64,000 nt of DNA from contig CBDCSV010000005.1 of the NCBI GenBank assembly GCA_965221855.1, positions 372,001 through 436,000 of the forward strand. Reading direction: 5' to 3'. Source of the stretch: JAJDXO01 sp965221855. GTDB lineage: Bacteria > Pseudomonadota > Alphaproteobacteria > Rhodospirillales > UBA2165. The notes beneath the pieces were generated by a model. The model worked only from the letters and a program-made list of their open reading frames with translations, had not been told where the DNA came from and searched no databases. Each line of letters opens with the position of its first letter. Within the stretch, counting starts at the first letter, position 1. Position numbers and translations under genes: made by a program. Shown in pieces: positions 16,552-23,569 of the stretch.

Positions 16552-16581
16552 CAGGGACGCCTCGCGCGTCCCTGTATTTTT
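16552..16581 (+). terminator. Rho-independent-terminator-like hairpin
   Basis: CAGGGACGC (16552-16560) pairs perfectly with GCGTCCCTG (16566-16574) around a 5-nt loop and is followed by TATTTTTAT. It lies 16 nt before the NYN gene start, so it would end transcripts entering from the hicAB side. Confidence 0.65.
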
Positions 16582-16596
16582 ATGGTGTGACGCAAT

Positions 16597-17247
16597 ATGC
16601 CCGCTGACGCCCCCGTTCAAGCCCCCCGCCATCGAGTGCGTGTGTTCGTCGACTTCTGGAACTACACGCTGTCCATGCGGGACGCCGACGCGGCGTTCCG
16701 CACGGACTGGGCGAAGCTCGGGCCGGTGCTCGCGCGCGCCGCAGCCGCAGTCGTCGATACCGCAACCGCGGGTGAGTATCAGGGGCTGAATTTCTATGGC
16801 TCCTACGACCCGGACAGCGACGGGGACCGAAAGCTCCACCGATGGGCGACGACGGTGGTGGACACGTTTCCCGGCGTAAGCGTGTCGATCGTGCCACGCC
16901 AGCGGAAGCGCTCGCCGCCCGCATGCCCCGCTTGACGCAGCGAGGTCGCCCAATACCCCGCCTGCGGCGCCGGCATGAGGGGGACCGAGGAGAAGGGTGT
17001 CGATGTGCGCATGGCGACCGACATGATCAGCCTCGCCTGGGCGGACAACTATGACATCGCGGGGCTGGTTTCGTCAGACCGGGATTTCGTACCGGCGGCC
17101 GAGTTCTTGGAGACGCGGGGTATCAAGGTGATCCATGGGGCGTTTCCGCCCAGAGGAGCGCAATTGACGGCGCGGTGCTGGGGAAGCGTGAATATCGCCC
17201 AGCTTCGCGAGGAATTTCGTTTCACCCGGCCCGTACACAATACTTGA
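16597..17247 (+). pseudogene. NYN-domain (LabA/DUF88-like) protein interrupted by in-frame TGA
   Basis: The first 112 codons encode a PIN-like NYN ribonuclease start with 'RVRVFVDFWNYTLSMRD', whose Asp and Asn are the usual metal-site residues. A TGA at 16933-16935 interrupts the frame. The same frame continues with 'RSEVAQYPACGAGMRGTEEK', then 'GVDVRMATDMISLAWADNYD' and 'GLVSSDRDFVPAAEFLETRG', the rest of the domain. As I remember relatives, the interruption falls at a Cys of a CPxC...CPxC zinc ribbon, and a Tyr replaces another Cys. Two of four ribbon cysteines lost favours pseudogene decay over recoding. The full frame would be about 216 residues, the normal size. Confidence 0.75.
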
Positions 17248-17310
17248 CAGCTCGCGGCAGACAGGGCGCCGACTACAAATCTCTTCGCAAATTCAGAAGG
17301 TTACAACGAA

Positions 17311-17444
17311 TCAGATCGAGATTATCAGAGAATGTCGGTCTCGGTGGTTGCGGGCCCCCGCAACCACCTTTACCGAACTCTTGTAACCATCAAGTTCCGG
17401 GCCTTGGTCTGGGAGGCTCAGCATGTTTGCGATCGCGCCAACTA
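17311..17444 (-). pseudogene. Serine recombinase C-terminal tail (distal piece)
   Basis: On the minus strand the frame resumes after the IS630 element with 'VGAIANMLSLPDQGPELDGY' and 'KSSVKVVAGARNHRDRHS' before a stop at 17311-17313. This is the C-terminal end of large serine recombinases/resolvases. It joins in frame to the piece at 18497-18674 if the IS and one TA copy are removed. The second 36-bp direct repeat lies in its last codons. The catalytic domain is absent from the window. Confidence 0.6.
17331..17366 (-). repeat. 36-bp direct repeat, copy 2
   Basis: This copy is identical to 13712-13747. Here it is part of the serine recombinase 3' end (minus strand, VAGARNHRDRH). Together the copies bracket 3.6 kb holding the truncated SDR, the IS630 remnant, hicAB and the NYN gene. 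Confidence 0.75.
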
Positions 17445-18494
17445 GAGCGTTTCATATTTTGACGGAAGCGTATCCTGCGTTTTTGAAGTAGTTGGCGCAT
17501 TGCTGTGGCTCGATGGTGTCGATGAGGCTCCCGAGATGGCGCCATAAGTCGTCGATCTCCCGCTTCTGGGCGTTTCTCATCCAGTGCTTGATTTGGGCAA
17601 AGGTCTGCTCGATGGGATTGAGGTCGGGGGAATATTTGGGCAGGAGCCACAGCTTGGCTCCGGCGGCACGGATGGCGTTTCGCACGGCTTTTGACTTGTG
17701 GCTGCCGAGATTGTCCATGATGACGATGTCGCCGGGCACCAGGGTCGGCACGAGCAGCTGCTCGACGTAGGCGCGGAAGCACACGCCATTGATGGGGCCG
17801 TCGAAGACGCAGGGCGCGGTGAACCGGTCGCAGCGCAGCGCGCCGATGAAGGTCAGGGTGTGCCACCGCCCATGGGGGGCAAAGCCGCGGACCCGCTCCC
17901 CTTTCGGCCCCCAGCCGCGCAGCGGGGCCATATTGGTCCGGATCCAGGTTTCATCAATGAATACCAGCCGTTCGGGATCAAGCTTTGCCTGCCACGCCTT
18001 CCAGCGCCTGCGATGGCGGGCGATGTCCGCGCGCGCCCGTTCAACGGCGAACAGGGTTTTTTTTAAAGCGCAGCCCTTCACGGCGCAGAAACAGCCATAC
18101 CGTGCTGTGGGATACCCTGACACCCCGAGCGGCCAACTCGTCTCTCAACCGATGCAGCGTCAGATGCGGCTCCTGGTCGATCCGGCCGACAATGAACTCC
18201 CGATGGGGCTCAAGAACCCGGCGGCGGTGACCGCCCATCTTGCCGGGCGCAACACTCCCCGTCCGCCGGTAGCGCTGCGACCACTTAACCACGCTCGAAA
18301 CCGCAACCCCAAACCGAGCCGCTACAGCGCGGCAACTCTCCCCCGCCAAAACCGCCAAAACAACACGCTCTCGCAAATCAATCGAATAAGGTCTCGCCAT
18401 GAATGCTGGCCTCCTTGCCCAGCATCCATCTTGAATCATGGTTCGCCCATACTTGGGAATCCCTAAAATGATTCAATCAATCTCAAATACGCTC
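17445..18494 (-). mobile_element. Complete IS630-family element with TA target duplication
   Basis: The element is 1050 bp, with ends GAGCGT at left and ACGCTC at right, flanked by TA at 17443-17444 and 18495-18496, the duplication expected for IS630/mariner-type transposition. It interrupts a serine recombinase remnant. The subterminal motif GGGAATCCCTAA occurs between its right end and the transposase start. Confidence 0.85.
17452..18400 (-). CDS. IS630-family transposase with -1 frameshift at an A8 run
   Basis: The first frame starts at an ATG (18398-18400) with MARPYSIDLRERVVLAVLAG and a helix-turn-helix ('CRAVAARFGVAVSSVVKWSQ'). It runs to an A8 slip site (complement of 18057-18064). 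After a -1 shift the second frame gives 'KKTLFAVERARADIARHR' and the DDE domain 'RLVFIDETWIRTNMAPLRGW', 'GDIVIMDNLGSHKSKAVR' and 'LPKYSPDLNPIEQTFAQIKH', ending at 17452. The slip site and the otherwise intact halves suggest programmed frameshifting as known in some IS630 elements, so it may be active. Confidence 0.85.
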
Positions 18495-18496
18495 TA

Positions 18497-18674
18497 GGTC
18501 GACCCTGAAGCCGTCGGGCAGCGGCGAGACGACGACTCTTTCCACTAAGTTCCTTAGAACAGCAAGGGCCTCGTCCTTGATCGTCGGGTCACTTAATGAA
18601 GCATGGAGCGAGATGACCTGGCGGCGATCAAGGTTTGGGAGATTGGACTCTCGAGGACGCCGCGCTTGGTGCTC
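18497..18674 (-). pseudogene. Serine recombinase fragment (proximal piece)
   Basis: The minus-strand frame reads 'NLPNLDRRQVISLHASLSD', 'PTIKDEALAVLRNLVERVVV' and 'SPLPDGFRVD' before the IS630 element cuts it. This matches the region shortly before the C-terminus of large serine recombinases. An in-frame TAA at 18675-18677 marks the upstream limit, so the catalytic and zinc domains were already lost or shifted. Confidence 0.55.
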
Positions 18675-18980
18675 TTACGATTGGTGCACATACCAACAAC
18701 CGACGCCGAACACCAAATCGAGAAAACCCGCTACGGTACCGAATACGGACAAAAGGAAAAATGTCTGGGGCGATCCGCCAATGACCCAAGACGGGACCGG
18801 GCACCCGGTTCGGGAGACGATGCCGGATGGCCGTTTGGCAGACGTGCCGCCAATTTCAAACCTCCCGACAATGTAAAATTCCCGACATTCAATTCCGCCG
18901 GACGCGGATAGTTTCTCACGTGCTGCATCGGCTGGAGCTTGGTGAGGCATTGTCCAGATTACCCGCCAGAGGAAAGATCA
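18675..18980. other. Spacer before the dehydrogenase gene
   Basis: About 300 bp without a convincing gene. Short frames on both strands lack ribosome binding sites and family similarity. It presumably holds decayed recombinase sequence and the promoter of the next gene. Confidence 0.4.
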
Positions 18981-19913
18981 ATGGCAGATGAGAAGAAAGC
19001 GACGTTCGACGCCGGCTTGATCGGCCTCGGCAATATGGGCCAGGGGCTCGGCAAGAATATTTTGGAGAACGGGTTTTCGCTGGTCGTGCAGGACCTGAAG
19101 CCGTCTGCCGTGTCCCGGCTGGAAGAGCGCGGGGCGGTCGGCGCCATCGACCTGAAGAGCCTGATGAGCCAGACCGACATCGTGATGACCTGCCTGCCCA
19201 GCATGAGTTCCATCGAAGCGGTTTACGACTCTTCGGACGGGATCATCGCCAATGTCCGGCCCCGCATGGTGATCGTCGACTTCTCGACCAGCAGTCCGGA
19301 ATTGACCCGCCGGTACGGTGCGATGCTGGGAGAGAAAGGAGCCCAGCTCATCGATACGCCCATGCTCCGAAATCCGCAGGCGGCGTTCGACGGGACGCTC
19401 CAGCTCCTGGTTTCCGGACCTGACGACGCGATCGAACGCGCGAAGCCCCTGCTCGAGGCCGTTTCCGAGGAATTGATCCCTTCCGGAGATCTGGGCAACG
19501 GCCACGCCATCAAGCTGATCAACAACGCGGTCACCATCGCGAACGGCGCGATCCTTTGCGAGACGTTTACCGTCGCCCGAAAGATGGGCATCGACCTGAA
19601 CACCCTCAACCGGGTAATGGGCGTGAGCTTCGCCGCCAGCAAAAAGCTTCCCGATACGGCCCGGCGCCTGATCGAAGACGACCACAAGAATACCTTCTCC
19701 ATCGACGTGTCGCTGAAGGATATCGATCTGTTCACCAAGCTCTCCTCGGAACTCGGCGCGCTGACCCCGATCGCGGAGGCGACGCGTGATCTGTTTCGGA
19801 TGGCTTCGCAGTTCGGCTACGGCGACGAGCACAATACCCGTGTGGGCAGCGTACTCGCCAGGTTCGTCGGAACGGACTTCGGGGAGGAAGAGAGCAAGAA
19901 GGCCAGTTCTTGA
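18981..19913 (+). CDS. NAD(P)-dependent beta-hydroxyacid dehydrogenase (3-hydroxyisobutyrate dehydrogenase family)
   Basis: The 310-residue enzyme has an N-terminal Rossmann motif 'GLIGLGNMGQGLGKNILENG', the 'CLPSMSSIEAVYDSSDGI' and 'VIVDFSTSSPE' segments of the family, a substrate loop 'DTPMLRNPQAAFDGTLQLLV' and the catalytic-Lys helix 'NGHAIKLINNAVTIANGAI'. The start ATG at 18981 follows AGAGGAAAG. Members oxidise 3-hydroxyisobutyrate, tartronate semialdehyde or related short acids. Here it opens the catabolic-looking locus and is convergent with a Crp/Fnr-type regulator. The substrate is undetermined. Confidence 0.82.
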   Translation: MADEKKATFDAGLIGLGNMGQGLGKNILENGFSLVVQDLKPSAVSRLEERGAVGAIDLKSLMSQTDIVMTCLPSMSSIEAVYDSSDGIIANVRPRMVIVDFSTSSPELTRRYGAMLGEKGAQLIDTPMLRNPQAAFDGTLQLLVSGPDDAIERAKPLLEAVSEELIPSGDLGNGHAIKLINNAVTIANGAILCETFTVARKMGIDLNTLNRVMGVSFAASKKLPDTARRLIEDDHKNTFSIDVSLKDIDLFTKLSSELGALTPIAEATRDLFRMASQFGYGDEHNTRVGSVLARFVGTDFGEEESKKASS

Positions 19914-19971
19914 GGGAGCCCAAGGAAGGCTGGGAGAATCAGGCCCCGCTCGGCGGCCCGCCGGACCGTCT

Positions 19972-20697
19972 CTATCGGAAATAGACCACCTCGCCGCCGG
20001 CGTGGGCCTCGAGCTTGTCGATGTCGGGGACATGGATGCGGCCGTATTCGACCTGGATCAGGTCCAGCGATTCCAAGTGTTTCAGGTGTTTGTTCACGGT
20101 CGGCCGGGTCGACTTGATGATCCTTCCCAACTCTTCCTGGGTGATCTTCAGGTCGACGGCCTCGACGCCGATATGTTCGCGCTGGGCAAGAGCCATCGAA
20201 ACGATCGTCCGAATGAGCCGCGTCTCGATCGGGTTCAAGGCGAGGTTTTCTATGAGGGTGTAGGCCTTGCGCAGCCGATAGCTCATAAGGCGGGCGACCA
20301 TATCGTAGAGGTCGGGGAAGCGATCGAGCGCGGCCTTGAAATCGTTGCGGTGGATCAACAGCAACTCGGTCTCTCCGTAGGCATAGACCTCGTTGGGGTT
20401 TTTCTCGCCATCCATGACCGACGTTATGCCCCAGACGTTTCCCTCCGTGAGGATGGAAAAGACATGCTCGACGCCCTCGACCGATGAACTCATGCTTCGG
20501 AGACCGCCACGGACGATGGTCGCCAGGTGCGCGGGAATATCATCCCGCGTCACGAAAAGCGTTCCGTCGGGGAGGATTTTGACCGTCGAGACATGGGCCA
20601 GATGATCGATGACCCCGGCCGGCAGACCGGCAAACCAGTAATTGCCGGCGAGGAAACTCCGCCGGTTTTCCCGGCTATTTGGCACCGCTTGATCCAT
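19972..20697 (-). CDS. Crp/Fnr-family transcription regulator
   Basis: The 241-residue protein has an N-terminal cyclic-nucleotide-binding-like beta-roll ('STVKILPDGTLFVTRDDIPA', 'LTEGNVWGITSVMDGEKNP'), a dimerisation helix and a C-terminal winged helix ('LKITQEELGRIIKSTRPTVN', 'KHLKHLESLDLIQ'). No Fnr-type N-terminal cysteine cluster is seen, so oxygen sensing by iron-sulfur cluster is unlikely; the ligand is unknown. It is divergent from the 20874 gene with a 176-bp gap, the natural place for its operator, but no obvious palindrome was recognised there. Confidence 0.85.
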   Translation of the reverse strand: MDQAVPNSRENRRSFLAGNYWFAGLPAGVIDHLAHVSTVKILPDGTLFVTRDDIPAHLATIVRGGLRSMSSSVEGVEHVFSILTEGNVWGITSVMDGEKNPNEVYAYGETELLLIHRNDFKAALDRFPDLYDMVARLMSYRLRKAYTLIENLALNPIETRLIRTIVSMALAQREHIGVEAVDLKITQEELGRIIKSTRPTVNKHLKHLESLDLIQVEYGRIHVPDIDKLEAHAGGEVVYFR

Positions 20698-20873
20698 CGC
20701 TTCCCTGTTTGTCGGCTGCCCAACATTTCGTTATCCCGATTTTGCCTAAAATTTTTGGGATTTGTAAGGGCCGGAGGAGGCCGCGCCGGGGCTCCGGCGT
20801 CGAAGACTATGGCTCCGCAATCGGTCCGGGCGCCCGCGAGGGGAGATACAGGGGAATTTTGGAGGCGAGACGC

Positions 20874-21881
20874 ATGTTTACAGCGCAACAACTGATCGAA
20901 GCCGGCAACAAAACCGTCGAATGGGCGTCCGGCCACCTCAACGAGGACGGCAGCTTCGGCGGCGTCGAGGAACGCATTCTCGCCTATTACAAGGCGCCCA
21001 TGGCCTTCGCGCTTGCGGGCCGGGCCGGGGAAGCCGCCGCCGTGGCGAACCATCTCAAAAACACCTTCTTCCAGGACGGCGATTTTCATGCGGTGAAGGA
21101 CGATCCGACCTCCGGCGGCTCGAAGAACTACCGCAACGCCTGGATCGGGCGCGGTCTCCACACGCTCGGCTTCTATGACCTTTCGGTTCCAACGGGGGAT
21201 TTCCTGGAATCCGAAATGGACGGGAAGACCGGCGGCGTTCTCACGACCTCGTCGGTCGAAGGCCGGGACCGCGAAACGGACTGGGGAAACACCTGCTCCA
21301 CGGCGATCGCGATGCTGGCGATGGGCCGGCGCGAGCCTGCCGTCCGCTGCGGCGATTTCCTCGCCCAAATGCTCGACGATCAGGACGGCGGCGGCGAAGC
21401 GCTTTATCTCCGACGTGACAGTACCGGCGAAATCATCACGGACATGACCGGCCGACCGGCCAACCTCTATGCCGTGATGATCGGCGAGACGGGCCAGGTG
21501 TACTGGTACCTGGGAATGGCGATGGTCGCCTTTGCCGGCCTCTACCGGTGGACCGGCGACGAGAAGTGGAAGACGGCCGGCGACCGGATCTACGACATCG
21601 TCTCCCGCTGCGACGACGAGGTCTACGCCATCATCACCAACGGGAAGGTCGCGTGGGGCGCAGGCGCCATGTTCGCCGCGACCGGCGACAGGAAGTTCGG
21701 CCAACTCAGCGACAAAATCTGGACGTGGGTGTGCGATACCCAGACGCCCGAGGGGGTCTGGCTGCGGCCCGGGGCCGAGACCGTCGCCGATCAGGCCCTT
21801 GACGTCTCGCTCGATACGTCGCTGGAGCGGGCTTCCTACATGTTCGATCTCGCCAAAACCCTGGCGGGCGGCGATTACTAG
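20874..21881 (+). CDS. Unrecognised protein, probable alpha/alpha-barrel (glycoside-hydrolase-like) fold
   Basis: The 335-residue protein is cytosolic by sequence, with no signal peptide. Repeating helix pairs such as 'AYYKAPMAFALAGRAGEAAA', 'YRNAWIGRGLHTLGFYDLSV', 'VYWYLGMAMVAFAGLYRWTG' and 'RIYDIVSRCDDEVYAI' resemble the six-hairpin toroids of glycosidases, epimerases or lyases. The closest sensible comparison is an unsaturated-glycan or arabinofuranosidase-like barrel, but no catalytic motif is certain. GGAGG precedes the ATG. It is divergent from the Crp/Fnr gene and converges on a sulfatase gene, so action on a sulfated glycoside or organic sulfate is possible. Confidence 0.5.
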   Translation: MFTAQQLIEAGNKTVEWASGHLNEDGSFGGVEERILAYYKAPMAFALAGRAGEAAAVANHLKNTFFQDGDFHAVKDDPTSGGSKNYRNAWIGRGLHTLGFYDLSVPTGDFLESEMDGKTGGVLTTSSVEGRDRETDWGNTCSTAIAMLAMGRREPAVRCGDFLAQMLDDQDGGGEALYLRRDSTGEIITDMTGRPANLYAVMIGETGQVYWYLGMAMVAFAGLYRWTGDEKWKTAGDRIYDIVSRCDDEVYAIITNGKVAWGAGAMFAATGDRKFGQLSDKIWTWVCDTQTPEGVWLRPGAETVADQALDVSLDTSLERASYMFDLAKTLAGGDY

Positions 21882-21899
21882 GCAGGCGGATGTGGCGCG

Positions 21900-23408
21900 T
21901 CAGTTGAAATCGGCCGGATCGGGCAGATAGAAGACGGTTCCGCCGACGGTCTGGCGCTCGATCAAACTCCGGTGGGGCCGGAGCGGCCGGAATTTCAGGA
22001 ACGGCAGGACGTGTTCGTCCATCATCCCTTCGACCACGTCCGCATGCTTCGGATCGTCCACGAGGTTGTCGTCTTCGAGGGGATCGGTCTCGCTATCGAA
22101 CAACTGTGCCGGCGTGCGTTCGTCTTCGTAGACGACGAGCTTGTACCGCTCCGTCTTGAACATCCCCATACCGTAGGATTCGCTGATCACCACCTTGTGG
22201 TCGGGGGCCGCGCCTTCGCCGGTAACGGCGGGCAGCAGTGATTTGGCCTGCGACGTGGGCAATTCCGCACCGGCGATGTCCCGGACGGTCGCCGAGATAT
22301 CCATGTGCTGAATCAGTTCGTCGACCTGGCCGGGCTTCGTGCCCGCCGGCGGACGAATAATGAGCGGGACCTTCACCGCCTGATCGAAGAACACCATCTT
22401 CTTGATCATCCGGTGCTCGCCCATCATCTCCCCGTGATCCGAGGTATAGATCACCCAGGTGTTTTCCAGCCTCCCCGTCCGTTCGAGAGCGTCTACGATC
22501 TTTCCGATGGACCGGTCGATGATGCTGATATTCGCGTAGTAGGCGCGGCGCAGCTTGACGATCGCCTCGTCGGTCATGGTCTCGGAGTCGCAGTATTTCA
22601 AGAACGCCCCGAGGAAAATGGAGAGTGGGCCCGCTTCCGGAACCTCGGGCCGCTTGAGGGACCCCGGCATCGGAATGTCGGCGCCGTCGTACCAATCCAC
22701 CGCCTCCTGGGGCGCGTCCCAGGGATCATGGGGTCCCGGAAATCCGATCTGAACGAAGAACGGCTCGTCCCTGTCGTAGTTCTCCAGCCACTCGGCCGTG
22801 AAGTCGCCGAGCCAGGCGTCCTGATAAGCGTCCAGCGGCAGCGGGATGGGATCGGCCTGCCAGGCCCGGTAGGGCGGCGCATCGGGGGCGGCCTTGCGCT
22901 TGTGTTTCTGCCTGGAGCCCAGGTAGTCGCGGTAGGTGTCCAGCAGATCCCGGCTTTCGAGGAAATCCGTGTACTTGGTGTTCAGGAAGTAGGTCGCTTC
23001 CTTGCCGACCGTCTCCAGCACCTCGGCAAAGCCGTAGCCGTTGAGCTGGCCAATTCGCTCATCGGCGTGCTTCACCCGCGGCGGTATATGGCGCCAGAAA
23101 TGGGTCTTTCCGATCACCGCCGTATGGTATCCGGCGTGCTGCAATGCCTGCGCGTAGGTGGGCACGGCATCGTGGACCTCGGACATGTTCTCGAAGACGC
23201 CGTGATCCCGCACGTAGCGCTCGGTGAGAAGGGATGCCCGCGCCGGCATGCACAGCGGCCCCTGGACGTAGACATTGCCGAATTGGACGCCCTCACTTGC
23301 CAGCCGGTCGGTGCTCGGCGTTTTGGCTATGGGATCGCCCGAGGAGCCGAGCATGTCCGCCCGCTGCTGGTCGGGCATGAGGAGAACGATACTCGGTTTG
23401 TCAGGCAC
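21900..23408 (-). CDS. Formylglycine-dependent sulfatase (CxPAR type)
   Basis: The product is about 502 residues from a GTG at 23408, which follows GGGGGAG at a good distance; the frame stays open upstream without similarity. The core shows 'VLLMPDQQRADMLGSSGD' (metal Asp), the modification motif CMPAR at Cys53, which should become formylglycine, 'KTHFWRH', and 'YTSDHGEMMGEHRMIKKMVF' (second metal site). The C-terminal 'YKLVVYEDERTPAQLFDSET' is typical of arylsulfatase/choline-sulfatase relatives. No signal peptide is evident, so it probably acts in the cytoplasm. It is divergent from the DUF3604 gene with 161 bp between. Confidence 0.87.
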   Translation of the reverse strand: MPDKPSIVLLMPDQQRADMLGSSGDPIAKTPSTDRLASEGVQFGNVYVQGPLCMPARASLLTERYVRDHGVFENMSEVHDAVPTYAQALQHAGYHTAVIGKTHFWRHIPPRVKHADERIGQLNGYGFAEVLETVGKEATYFLNTKYTDFLESRDLLDTYRDYLGSRQKHKRKAAPDAPPYRAWQADPIPLPLDAYQDAWLGDFTAEWLENYDRDEPFFVQIGFPGPHDPWDAPQEAVDWYDGADIPMPGSLKRPEVPEAGPLSIFLGAFLKYCDSETMTDEAIVKLRRAYYANISIIDRSIGKIVDALERTGRLENTWVIYTSDHGEMMGEHRMIKKMVFFDQAVKVPLIIRPPAGTKPGQVDELIQHMDISATVRDIAGAELPTSQAKSLLPAVTGEGAAPDHKVVISESYGMGMFKTERYKLVVYEDERTPAQLFDSETDPLEDDNLVDDPKHADVVEGMMDEHVLPFLKFRPLRPHRSLIERQTVGGTVFYLPDPADFN

Positions 23409-23569
23409 TTCGGCGGCTCCCCCTCGGATTGACGCTACCCGCTTGGTCCGGGTATTCCGGGATAGTGGGGGCGCCCGCACGAAAAGAATGTAATCGATCC
23501 GACAAACTGGTCCGCCCATCGCCGCCATGATATTGGAATTGAAGCCTAAACCGCCTGAGAGATACGGAA

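Larger units (their letters stand above)
15974..16596. other. Spacer between hicAB and the NYN gene
   Basis: About 620 bp with no confident gene. It contains one weak minus-strand frame (16004-16282) and a terminator-like hairpin at its right end. No repeats shared with the rest of the window were noticed. Confidence 0.4.

Noticed and set aside
16933..16935. Selenocysteine insertion at the TGA in the NYN gene
   Set aside because: No convincing SECIS-like hairpin was seen directly after the TGA, and a second ribbon cysteine is already lost, so a nonsense mutation is more likely. Kept only as an alternative.
18675..18950. Minus-strand frame of 91 codons beside the recombinase fragment
   Set aside because: No family features or start signal; it overlaps the region where the recombinase remnant decays.
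20695..20725. Possible RpoE promoter: TGATCC near the Crp/Fnr gene start
   Set aside because: The sequence 18 nt downstream is GGCTGC, so the -10 is missing.
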